The notes under the pieces: model-generated
The model's input: only the letters and a program-made list of their open reading frames with translations
Database searches by the model: none
What the model was told of the DNA's origin: nothing
Shown: one piece after another, positions 6,806 through 14,721 of the stretch
How the letters are laid out: each line of letters opens with the position of its first letter
How positions within the stretch are numbered: the stretch's first letter is position 1
Translations under genes and position numbers: made by a program
Assembly (NCBI GenBank): GCA_964520325.1
Contig: CAZFOB010000026.1
Span: 1-41,985, forward strand
DNA: 41,985 nt
Reading direction: 5' to 3'
Source of the DNA: CAZFOB01 sp964520325
GTDB lineage: Bacteria; Actinomycetota; JAICYB01

Positions 6806-8734
6806 TCAGAGGTTTTCGATCTCGATCGGTTGCAGGTCGTCGGCCGGCTCGAAACCGAACACCCGCCCGTAGAAGTACAGCTCGGACTCGAGTGAGTGGA
6901 TCATGTTCTCGGCTTTCCGGAACCCGTGCTGCTCGCCCTCGTAGGTCACGTACGCACAGGGGATGCCCTTCTTGCGCAGCGCGTTCACGATCTGCTCTGA
7001 CTGGGACGGTGGCACGATCGCGTCCTCGAGGCCCTGCAGGGTGATGACGGGGACGCTGATCTGGTCCACGAAGTTCGCCGGAGATCGATCGTGGTACAGA
7101 TCCTTGCGTTCGGGATACGGACCCACGAGCGAATCGAGATAGCGCGACTCGAACTTGTGCGTGTCTCCGACGAACGTCTCGAAGTCGGCGACGCCGAAGT
7201 AGTTCGCTCCGGCTTTGAACACGTCGGTGAACGTGAGCGCAGCGAGCGTCGTGAATCCGCCCGCGCTTCCACCGCGGATCGCCAAGCGGTCACCGTCGAC
7301 GTCTCCGCGAGCAACGAGATAGCGCGCGGCATTGACGCAATCCTCAACGTCGACGACACCCCAGTTCCCGTTCAGCAACCGACGGTAGTCGCGTCCGTAC
7401 CCCGTGCTGCCTCCGTAGTTCACATCGACGACGGCGAAGCCACGGGACGTCCAGAACTGGATGGTGAGGTTGAGCGTCGACCGCACGCACCCCGTCGGAC
7501 CTCCGTGGCTGAACACGATCAACGGGGGCAGCTCAGACTCGGCCCCTTCGAAGTCCTCGTTCTTCGGACGGTAGAAGAACGCGTGCGCGGTGCGGCCCTC
7601 ACTGTCGAACTCGATCGCTTCGGCGAAGGAGACATGCTTCTCGTCGACGTCCTCGTCGCGCGCGCGTTTCAGCACATCGAACATCCGACCGCCGACGTCG
7701 AACCTGACGACCTGCGAGCCTTCGGTCTCCGACGCGCCGATGAAAGCAACACCGTCGGCCGTTGCGTGGAGATCCGTGATCGAGGAGTACGGCGAGTCGA
7801 GGCTCTCGAGACGCCCGCCCGCACGGATGACTTCGAGCGATTGGCGCGCGCCGCGGTCGACGGACGCGACGATGTCCCCGTTGTGGAGGAACACGTAGGT
7901 CGACTGTCCGAACGCCCATTGCGGCACGCCGAAGTCGGCGTCGGCCTCCACGACCTGCTCGACACTTCCGTCGACATAGCGGTAGATGTTCCACCAGCCC
8001 GTGCGGTCGGACACGAAATGCAGGACGCCGTCCGGCGACCATTGAGGCTGAAAGATCGACTCGTCCATCGCGCCGGCGACCAGTGTTGAGTTGCGGATCC
8101 CGAAGTCCGAGCTCAGATCCGCGACATAGAGGAAGGTTCCGTCCCACGGAAGGTTCGGGTGCGTCCACTCTGTCCACGCGAGTTTGGTGCCGTCGGGCGA
8201 CAGGCGCGGGAAGGCATAGAAATCGTTGCCGCTGATGATCTCGCCCGGTTCCGCGGAACCCTCGGTCGGCAGCACGACGATCTCGTTGTGCGCTTCACGG
8301 TCGGCGACATGACGTTCCCGTACACAGATGATCGCGCGCCCGTCGTTGGTGACCACGCCGTCCGCGTAGCGCAGGCCTCGCGGGATCGACGGCTCGGGTG
8401 TGATCGCGACCGGGGGCGAGTCTTTGTCCTGGCGGTACAAGCGCTGATCGGCCCAGTTGGTGAAATAGATCGCTTCGCCGAAGACCCACCATGCACCGCC
8501 GCCGTACTCGTGCACCGCAGTGCGCGCGTTGAAATCGGCCGGAGTCACGTCCACTCCCGGGAGGACGCCGGAAGCGCGGACGATCACCGAACGCCCGCCC
8601 TCGGAGGGACGCAGCTCGGACCAATACAGGTCGTCGTCCGAGATCGTCAGACCGGATAGACCCACACCACCACGCGCGATCGACGCCGCCGTGACCGGCG
8701 AACGCCAGGAACCGAAGGGAGATCGTGTCGTCAT
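6806..8734 (-). CDS. S9-family prolyl oligopeptidase / acylaminoacyl-peptidase-like
   Basis: A 642-residue serine peptidase. The N-terminal two-thirds show beta-propeller repeats typical of S9 enzymes, with WD-like patterns such as SPDGTKLAWTEW and WSPDGVLHFVSDRTG. The C-terminal alpha/beta-hydrolase domain contains the nucleophile in RGGSAGGF (about Ser490), the acid in GLEDAIVPPSQ (about Asp571) and the base in GEQHGFRK (about His603), so the triad is intact. No signal peptide is seen, so it is probably cytoplasmic and cleaves short peptides or acyl-amino acids. The ATG at 8734 has TAGCGT 6 nt upstream. The 3' end converges with the CoA ligase 34 nt away. Confidence 0.93.
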   Translation of the reverse strand: MTTRSPFGSWRSPVTAASIARGGVGLSGLTISDDDLYWSELRPSEGGRSVIVRASGVLPGVDVTPADFNARTAVHEYGGGAWWVFGEAIYFTNWADQRLYRQDKDSPPVAITPEPSIPRGLRYADGVVTNDGRAIICVRERHVADREAHNEIVVLPTEGSAEPGEIISGNDFYAFPRLSPDGTKLAWTEWTHPNLPWDGTFLYVADLSSDFGIRNSTLVAGAMDESIFQPQWSPDGVLHFVSDRTGWWNIYRYVDGSVEQVVEADADFGVPQWAFGQSTYVFLHNGDIVASVDRGARQSLEVIRAGGRLESLDSPYSSITDLHATADGVAFIGASETEGSQVVRFDVGGRMFDVLKRARDEDVDEKHVSFAEAIEFDSEGRTAHAFFYRPKNEDFEGAESELPPLIVFSHGGPTGCVRSTLNLTIQFWTSRGFAVVDVNYGGSTGYGRDYRRLLNGNWGVVDVEDCVNAARYLVARGDVDGDRLAIRGGSAGGFTTLAALTFTDVFKAGANYFGVADFETFVGDTHKFESRYLDSLVGPYPERKDLYHDRSPANFVDQISVPVITLQGLEDAIVPPSQSEQIVNALRKKGIPCAYVTYEGEQHGFRKAENMIHSLESELYFYGRVFGFEPADDLQPIEIENL

Positions 8735-8739
8735 AGAGA

Positions 8740-8765
8740 GACGCTAGTCCAAAACGGCTAGCGTC
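8740..8765. promoter_or_regulatory. Palindromic bidirectional leaderless promoter
   Basis: GACGCTAG (8740-8747) and CTAGCGTC (8758-8765) are a perfect inverted repeat around 10 nt. Each arm contains TAGCGT reading outward. On the plus strand TAGCGT (8759-8764) lies 6 nt before the GTG at 8771. On the minus strand TAGCGT (8746-8741) lies 6 nt before the ATG at 8734. The whole intergenic region is 36 bp. Confidence 0.65.
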
Positions 8766-8770
8766 AGAGC

Positions 8771-9967
8771 GTGAGGCATCCTCTCGAAGCGCTCTACACC
8801 AAGCGAACGGCGCGCTCCCGTCGGGCGTCATCGTGGGATCGGTCGGGCGCGAACAACGACTACATCCGCATCGAAGCCGGCGCGGAAGCCACGCTGATGG
8901 AGAACGACGGCGCCGGGTGCATCACGCATCTGTACTGCGCGATGATCCTGCCCGACCTGCGCGACTACCGCAACGCGATCCTGCGGTGCTACTGGGACGG
9001 AAGCGATGAGCCGAGCGTCGAGGTACCTCTCGGCGACTTCTTCTGTCTCGGGCACGGACGCATCCGCGAGTTCTCGAGCGCGATGGTGAGCGTCAACGCA
9101 GGCTTCGGTTCGTCGCACGGGCTCAACGCCTACTTCCCGATGCCGTTCGCCACGGGTGCCCGCATCACGGTCGAGAACCGCGGCCCCGTGATCCTCGGGG
9201 GCCCGGCCGGCGCCTTCTGGTACCACGTCGAGTACGAAACCTATGACACCGGTCTAGGCGAAGACACTCACCGCTTCCACGCCTCCTACCGGCAAGAGCA
9301 ACCGACGTGTGCGGTGGGGGATGAGCCGAACGTCACGTTGCACAACGCGATCAACCTCGACGGCGCGGACAACTACGTCGCGCTCGATACATCGGGTGAA
9401 GGACGGATGGTCGGCATACATCTAGAGGTCGAGAACATCCAGGGTCCAGTTTGGTACGGGGAAGGCGACGACATGGTCTTCATCGACAACGAGTCTTGGC
9501 CGCCATCGATCCACGGCACCGGATCGGAGGAGGTCTTCGGCGGCGGCGCGTGTCCGTCGAGCGAGTACGCAGCGATGTACGCGGGATTCCACCTCGTCGA
9601 GTCGTCGGACTACGACGGCCTCGTCGCGATGTACCGATGGTACGTGCCCGACCCGATCCATTTCGCATCGTCGCTGCGTTGGACGATCGAGCACGGGCAC
9701 GCGAACAACTTCGAGAACAACTATGCCTCGGTCGCGTACTGGTACCAGTCGCCGCTCGCCACGCTCCCTGCGCTGCCAGCCGCCGGTGCGATGCTCCCGC
9801 CGCTCGGCGAGGGCTTCGACGAGGCGCGGAACCTCCTTCTCACCCGCGTCGCCGAGGGGTTCCGCCTTGGCGGGACCGCTTTCTATAGGGCCTGCCAGGC
9901 GGGCGTGTCCTTCTACAGAGGCGACTTCGAGGGAGCCATCCAGTCCCTCAACAGCCTCGATATATAA
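8771..9967 (+). CDS. GH172-family (former DUF2961) protein
   Basis: A 398-residue member of the DUF2961 family, now glycoside hydrolase family 172. The N-terminus RRASSWDRSGANNDYIRI with the following ENDGAGCITHLY, the acidic EVPLGDFFCLGHG, FWYHVEYETYD and the conserved GTGSEEVFGGG are hallmarks of the family. The known enzymes act on fructofuranose or related furanosides. The substrate here is unknown, and no signal peptide is seen. The GTG at 8771 is supported by TAGCGT 6 nt upstream and by the family N-terminus. It is divergent from the S9 peptidase and shares a 36-bp promoter region with it, so the two are likely co-regulated. Confidence 0.85.
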   Translation: MRHPLEALYTKRTARSRRASSWDRSGANNDYIRIEAGAEATLMENDGAGCITHLYCAMILPDLRDYRNAILRCYWDGSDEPSVEVPLGDFFCLGHGRIREFSSAMVSVNAGFGSSHGLNAYFPMPFATGARITVENRGPVILGGPAGAFWYHVEYETYDTGLGEDTHRFHASYRQEQPTCAVGDEPNVTLHNAINLDGADNYVALDTSGEGRMVGIHLEVENIQGPVWYGEGDDMVFIDNESWPPSIHGTGSEEVFGGGACPSSEYAAMYAGFHLVESSDYDGLVAMYRWYVPDPIHFASSLRWTIEHGHANNFENNYASVAYWYQSPLATLPALPAAGAMLPPLGEGFDEARNLLLTRVAEGFRLGGTAFYRACQAGVSFYRGDFEGAIQSLNSLDI

Positions 9968-10011
9968 CAATCAGCGCACCAGCAACTTACAGCGGTAGCA
10001 TTTAGTCGCTT

Positions 10012-11889
10012 ATGGGCGAATTGGACATACGGACCGACCCCCATGTCGGCGCACGCCTGGCGAACCGTTACCGGGTGGATGAGCGCGTGGCCTCAGGCGG
10101 GATGGCCACCGTCTACAAGGCCCGCGACGAGATCCTCGCGCGGGACGTGGCCCTCAAGATCATGCATCCGGCACTCGCGGCAGATCCGTCCTTCGTCGAG
10201 CGCTTCCGCCAGGAGGCACAGAACGCCGCCCGTCTGTCACACACCAATATCTGCGCGGTCTACGACTACGGCGAGACCTCACCCGTTGAAGGCGCAAGTC
10301 CGTTCGGCGCAACCGACCTCTTCATCGTGATGGAGCTCATCGAAGGGTCGACGCTGCGCACTCTGCTCGAACGGTTCGGACGTCTCGACCTATCGCGCGC
10401 GCGGATCGTCGTGAGCGGGGTGGCGGCCGCACTCGACCATGCGCACGCCAAGGGGATCATCCATCGCGACATCAAGCCGGAGAACATCCTGCTGACACCG
10501 GACGGAGGCGTGAAGGTCGTCGACTTCGGCATCGCGAAGGCTCTCGGCCCCCACGCGGCCAACCTCACGACGGATCGTCCGATCGGCACCGTCGCGTACG
10601 TTGCGCCGGAGCAGATCACAGCCACACACGTTGACGGACGCGCGGACGTCTTCGCACTCGGTGCGCTGTGCTACGAGATGCTCACCGGACGTCCGCCGTT
10701 TGCGGGCGACACGCCGCAAGCCGTCGCTGCCGCACGGTTGCGCCAACCCGTTCTGTCACCGGGCATCTCGCTACAGATCGATGACGCCGTTACGAAAGCA
10801 ACCGCAGCTCACCCGAACAACCGTTTCAGCACGCCCGGCGAGTTCGCGCGCGCCTTCGGAGACGCGGGATCCGCAGCACCCGAGATCGTTGCACCGAAGA
10901 ACGACGCGAGTCTCACCAACACCGATGCCCTGCCCGACCGACGGACGACGCCGGGAGAACCCGTCGAGGTGCTCCCCTTCCAGACCCGGCTGCACCGTCG
11001 CAAGCGCAAGAGGTTCCACATGGTCGCCGCGATCGCACTCGTGCTCACCGTCGCCGCGGTTGCGGCCTACGCGGTGATGCCGAAGCCGACGGCGGTCCCC
11101 GAGATCAAGGGGCAAACGCTCGCGCAAGCACAGAAAGCGGTCGAGAAGGAAGGCCTCGAGGTCGGAGACATCAACAACGTCTTCCACGACGTCGCCGCCG
11201 AGGGGGTCGTCGTCGGAAGCGATCCGGACCCCGGCGCGGCGCTGAAGAAAGGCGCACGCGTCACGCTGCTCGTATCGAAGGGACCCGAGCTGTTCAACGT
11301 CCCGAGCGTCAAAGGCAAGCCGCTCGACGAGGCGAAGACGGCGATGAACCAAGCGGGCTTCTCCCTCATTGTTGGGTCTCGACGTCATCACGACACCGTC
11401 GCGAAGGGATCGGTGATCTCGTACGGACCCCCTCGCGAACGCGCGAAGCGCGGAACCGCATTCACCGCGGTCGTGAGCGAAGGCCCCGAGCTCGTCGCGA
11501 TACCCAAGGTCAACGGAAAGACGGCCGCACAAGCACAAGAAGCCATCGCCGGTGCGTTGTTCGTCTACGCGCCGACCGAGGACTTCTCCGACAGCGTCGA
11601 TGAAGGTGTCGTGGTCAGCTCGCAGCCCTCCGGCGGACAGATGGCGCCGAAGGGTTCGCGCATCGTCGTCATCATCTCGAAGGGGCCACGGCCGTTCGAC
11701 ATGCCCAACCTCGTCGGACTGACTCGCGCGGCCGCGAAGGTGAAGGCGCAGTCGCTCGGTCTCGTGGTGCGCAACGAGTATCCGGTACCCGGTTCGACCA
11801 CCCCAAAGGGCCAGGTCCAGGGCCAGAACCCCACAGCCGGCACAAGCGTGCACAAAGGCACACCGATCGACATCTACTACTCGAACTAG
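10012..11889 (+). CDS. PASTA-domain Ser/Thr protein kinase (PknB-like)
   Basis: A 625-residue transmembrane Hanks-type kinase. The kinase domain (about 20-285) has the glycine loop VASGGMATVYKA, Lys49 in DVALKI, HRDIKPEN with catalytic Asp153, DFG at 171-173 and APE at 198-200, so it should be active. A basic patch (HRRKRKRF) precedes one membrane helix (about 337-356). Four extracellular PASTA repeats follow (about 361-625), each with a VP-x-V-x-G-x-x-x-x-x-A start. Such kinases sense peptidoglycan or lipid II fragments and control growth and division. A -10-like TAGCAT (9996-10001) gives a leader of a few bases. It heads a run with a lipoprotein, fatty-acyl-AMP ligase and cupredoxin rather than the usual rodA/pbpA division cluster. 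Confidence 0.95.
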   Translation: MGELDIRTDPHVGARLANRYRVDERVASGGMATVYKARDEILARDVALKIMHPALAADPSFVERFRQEAQNAARLSHTNICAVYDYGETSPVEGASPFGATDLFIVMELIEGSTLRTLLERFGRLDLSRARIVVSGVAAALDHAHAKGIIHRDIKPENILLTPDGGVKVVDFGIAKALGPHAANLTTDRPIGTVAYVAPEQITATHVDGRADVFALGALCYEMLTGRPPFAGDTPQAVAAARLRQPVLSPGISLQIDDAVTKATAAHPNNRFSTPGEFARAFGDAGSAAPEIVAPKNDASLTNTDALPDRRTTPGEPVEVLPFQTRLHRRKRKRFHMVAAIALVLTVAAVAAYAVMPKPTAVPEIKGQTLAQAQKAVEKEGLEVGDINNVFHDVAAEGVVVGSDPDPGAALKKGARVTLLVSKGPELFNVPSVKGKPLDEAKTAMNQAGFSLIVGSRRHHDTVAKGSVISYGPPRERAKRGTAFTAVVSEGPELVAIPKVNGKTAAQAQEAIAGALFVYAPTEDFSDSVDEGVVVSSQPSGGQMAPKGSRIVVIISKGPRPFDMPNLVGLTRAAAKVKAQSLGLVVRNEYPVPGSTTPKGQVQGQNPTAGTSVHKGTPIDIYYSN

Positions 11890-11905
11890 CCCGGCGCTCG
11901 TCGAG

Positions 11906-11911
11906 TAGCGT
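11906..11911 (+). promoter_or_regulatory. -10 hexamer before lipoprotein gene
   Basis: TAGCGT, 7 nt before the GTG at 11919. Its presence decides between two candidate GTG starts (11910 and 11919) and suggests that the downstream genes can be transcribed independently of the kinase. Confidence 0.5.
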
Positions 11912-11918
11912 GGCCTGC

Positions 11919-12566
11919 GTGCGAAGAGCGCTCGTCACCGGCCTTGCATTCACCGTCCTCGTCATCGGGGCTTGCAGCCGCAACGCCGATCCGGTGGCCA
12001 CCGCGACGCCGCAAGAGCAGCCGTTCCAATTCTTCGAAGAGGCGCTCGAGGGAGCGGTCCTCTCGCTCGAGGACGCAGGCGGGAAGTGGGAACCGGACGA
12101 GGATGATCCGACCGCCAGCACCGTCCTCATCGGCGGCAAGATCGGACCGGCCAATATCGAAGTAGCCACAGAAGATGCGACGTCGGCATTCCTTGAAAAG
12201 GATGGAACGGCCTACCTCAGCAGCTCCCTTCTCCTTATGGAGGATGAAACGCTCGCCCGTGCCGTCATGGCCAAGCACGACGAAGGCGACGCGAAGCGCC
12301 GATGGACCCAGGAACGCAACGACGGCGGCAAGGCCGTCTTCAAACACAGCGGACGCGTCACTGATCTTCCTGAGCTCGGCGACGAGAACTACACCGCGAC
12401 GCTCGATGTCAAGATCACCAACGCGGAGGCGGTCTCGGCCTCCTCGAAGATCGAATACGTGGTGTTTCGAGTACGCAATCTGCTGGCATTCGTGGTAACA
12501 CAGGATGCACGGGCATCCGTGTACGCTCGGCGACTCGAATCTAACGTTGTGAGGTTGACCGGATGA
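11919..12566 (+). CDS. Putative secreted lipoprotein of unknown function
   Basis: A protein of about 215 residues with a lipoprotein signal: basic RRALV, hydrophobic LAFTVLVI and a GAC lipobox, so Cys is the likely lipidated residue. The mature part is acidic, without recognised domains. It contains an alternating-strand region (YTATLDVKITNAEAV ... KIEYVVFRVRNLLAFVV) that reads like a beta-rich ligand-binding or sensor fold. I do not recognise a family. A GTG at 11910 would add three residues; 11919 is preferred because of the TAGCGT hexamer upstream. It sits 29 nt after a PASTA kinase and overlaps the next gene by ATGA, so translation is coupled to the fatty-acyl-AMP ligase. Confidence 0.75.
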   Translation: MRRALVTGLAFTVLVIGACSRNADPVATATPQEQPFQFFEEALEGAVLSLEDAGGKWEPDEDDPTASTVLIGGKIGPANIEVATEDATSAFLEKDGTAYLSSSLLLMEDETLARAVMAKHDEGDAKRRWTQERNDGGKAVFKHSGRVTDLPELGDENYTATLDVKITNAEAVSASSKIEYVVFRVRNLLAFVVTQDARASVYARRLESNVVRLTG

Positions 12567-14263
12567 CGCAGCCGCAAACGATCGCCGAAGCACTCGAGCT
12601 CCGCCGGTCGAGTCCGCGCGGGGTCGCCTTCCTCTCCGAGGAAGGCGAATCGGCGCGGTGGACGTTCGGTGACCTGGCGGACGCCGCGCAGCGCGCCGCA
12701 GGCGCACTGCGCGACCGGGGCATCAAGGCCGGCGACCGTGTCGGCGTCCTCGGTTCGACCTCCCCCGACCTTGTCGCGACGATCTTCGGATGCTGGAGCT
12801 CCGGCGTGATCGCCGTTCCGCTCGCCGTCCCCTTGCGGATCACCTCCGTCGAAGCGCTCGTCGAAGAGATCTCCTCACGCGCGGACAAGGCCGAGATCGC
12901 ATTGCTCGCAGCCGATCCGGTCGTCCGAACGCTCATCCCGCTCGAAGGCATCGCGCCGCAGCTCGTTGGCCTTGACGATCTTCGCGGGCACGGTTCCGGG
13001 TTGCCTCTCGCCGACTTCGATCCGGACACGCCGGCGCTCATCCAATTCACGTCGGGGTCCACCGCGAGCCCGAAGGGCGTCGTGCTTTCGCATAGGACGC
13101 TGATGTCCAATGCGTTCGCCGCGCGCGATCACGTCAACATGACTCCGGATGACGTGTGCGTGAGTTGGCTTCCGCTCTACCACGACTTCGGATTGATCGG
13201 CCTGACGCTCTGGCCGTTGATCGTGGACATGGCAACCCACCTCATGCCGCCCGAAACGTTCATCGCCTCACCCAAGCGCTGGGTGCAGGCGATGTCCAGA
13301 TACGGCTGCACGATCACGGCCGCACCGAACTTCGCGTACGGGCTCGCTGCGCGCGCACTGAAGAACATCGCGAACGACGACGACCCGATCGACCTGTCCA
13401 CGTTGCGCTGCGCCGCCAACGGAGCAGAGCCGGTCGACAGCGAGACGATGGAGCAGTTCGCAGCCGCGGCAGCACCCTACGGGTTCAACCCCGACGCTCT
13501 CATCGGCGTCTACGGTTTGGCGGAAGGAACGCTCGGCGTTGCAGCGCCCGCGAAACGTCCGCCACCGTGGTGGGTCGACGGACGCCGCCTCGCCGAAGAA
13601 GGCGTCGCCGAGCCTTGCTCAGCCGAAATCGACGGCGCGCGGCCGCTCATCTCCGTCGGCTACGCGATCCCCGGCGTGAAGATCGCGATCCGCACGCCGG
13701 CGGGAGATACCTTGCCAGACGGCCTCGTCGGGGAGATCTGGCTCGAGACCGAACACATGATGCTCGGCTACTACAACGACGCTGAAGCAACATCGGAAGC
13801 GATCCGTGACGGATGGGTCAGAACCGGTGACCTCGGCGTCATCGGCCCCGACGGTCTGTACATCACGGGACGACTGAAGGACATGATCATCGTCGGCGGA
13901 CGCAATCTCTATCCGGAAGACGCCGAGCGCGCAACGAATCGCATCCCGGGTGTACGAAAGGGCAACGCCGTCGCCTTCGGCATCGCGCGCAGAGCACGTG
14001 AGGGCATCGTCGTGATCGCCGAGACTCGCCTGTCCGGCGAGGAAGCGTCCAACCTCGCCAACCAGATCGCAACCGAAGTTCGCAAAGCGCTCCGCGTGGC
14101 CGCGCATCACGTTGTGCTCCTCGTTCCCGGCTCCCTGCCGAAGACGCCGTCGGGAAAGCTGCAGCGCGCGCTGACCCGCAAGCGCTACGAAGCGAACCAG
14201 CTCGTGAGCACCGCAGTTGCCACAGCAGGACGCACGCTTGGGGCAGGCGGGGCACCAGCATGA
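12563..14263 (+). CDS. Fatty-acyl-AMP ligase-like adenylate-forming enzyme
   Basis: A 566-residue ANL enzyme of the FAAL/FadD type, which activates fatty acids as acyl-AMP for loading onto an acyl carrier or polyketide synthase. Features include the P-loop QFTSGSTASPKGVVLSHR, the FAAL-typical WLPLYHDFGLIG, VYGLAEGTLGVA as the adenine motif, DGWVRTGDLGV, GRLKDMIIVGGRNLYPEDAE and a C-terminal LPKTPSGKLQRALT with the catalytic lysine. Fatty-acyl-AMP ligases lack CoA-ligase activity, but sequence reading alone cannot exclude a CoA ligase. No acyl carrier protein or polyketide synthase is adjacent. Overlaps of the form ATGA on both sides tie it to the lipoprotein upstream and the cupredoxin downstream. 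Confidence 0.88.
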   Translation: MTQPQTIAEALELRRSSPRGVAFLSEEGESARWTFGDLADAAQRAAGALRDRGIKAGDRVGVLGSTSPDLVATIFGCWSSGVIAVPLAVPLRITSVEALVEEISSRADKAEIALLAADPVVRTLIPLEGIAPQLVGLDDLRGHGSGLPLADFDPDTPALIQFTSGSTASPKGVVLSHRTLMSNAFAARDHVNMTPDDVCVSWLPLYHDFGLIGLTLWPLIVDMATHLMPPETFIASPKRWVQAMSRYGCTITAAPNFAYGLAARALKNIANDDDPIDLSTLRCAANGAEPVDSETMEQFAAAAAPYGFNPDALIGVYGLAEGTLGVAAPAKRPPPWWVDGRRLAEEGVAEPCSAEIDGARPLISVGYAIPGVKIAIRTPAGDTLPDGLVGEIWLETEHMMLGYYNDAEATSEAIRDGWVRTGDLGVIGPDGLYITGRLKDMIIVGGRNLYPEDAERATNRIPGVRKGNAVAFGIARRAREGIVVIAETRLSGEEASNLANQIATEVRKALRVAAHHVVLLVPGSLPKTPSGKLQRALTRKRYEANQLVSTAVATAGRTLGAGGAPA

Positions 14264-14721
14264 AGAAGCTCCTCGTTGTGATCGCCGTTGTCGGCGCACT
14301 GATCGGATCGGTGCCCGCTGAAGCCGCGACCAAGAAGCCCGCCACGCTCAAGCTGACGATCTCGAACTTCCGCTATTGCAAGGCGATGTCGTGCTCACCG
14401 TTCGATACCGGCTACCTGCGGTCGGACAACGCGCCGGTCGCCGACAACCCGCTCGCGATCATCAACGTCAAGCGGGGCAGCTACGTTTCATGGGTGTACC
14501 GCGACAGCTTCTGTGACTCGATCGACGGGTGCACGGGACACAACGTGTACCTGGAGACCGGGAAGCCATCGGGCAAGCGGATCGGGTTCGTGCCGGCGAA
14601 CAAGGGTCCGAAGGCGATCAACGTGCTCATCACGCAGAAGGTGGGGACAACGATCCGCTACTACTGCTCGGTGAACAACCACTACCAAACAGGGATGACC
14701 GGGATCCTGAAGGTCATTTAG
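14260..14721 (+). CDS. Secreted cupredoxin (plastocyanin-like blue-copper protein)
   Basis: A 153-residue exported protein. The signal peptide is KKLLVVIAVVGALIGSVPAEA, with cleavage likely near residue 22. The mature domain carries a candidate type-1 copper site: His94 in TGHNVYLE, then Cys136 in RYYCSVNNH, His141 and Met146 in YQTGMTGILKV, the C-x4-H-x4-M order of plastocyanins and azurins. Four further cysteines (40, 45, 85, 91) could form disulfides. The role is electron transfer or copper binding outside the membrane. It is the third gene of a coupled set (ATGA overlap with the ligase). Its stop overlaps the convergent ABC1-kinase stop by a few bases. Confidence 0.85.
   Translation: MKKLLVVIAVVGALIGSVPAEAATKKPATLKLTISNFRYCKAMSCSPFDTGYLRSDNAPVADNPLAIINVKRGSYVSWVYRDSFCDSIDGCTGHNVYLETGKPSGKRIGFVPANKGPKAINVLITQKVGTTIRYYCSVNNHYQTGMTGILKVI

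Noticed and set aside
11096..11889. Internal DNA repeats in the kinase gene
   Set aside because: The repetition is at protein level (four PASTA domains); the DNA copies are diverged.
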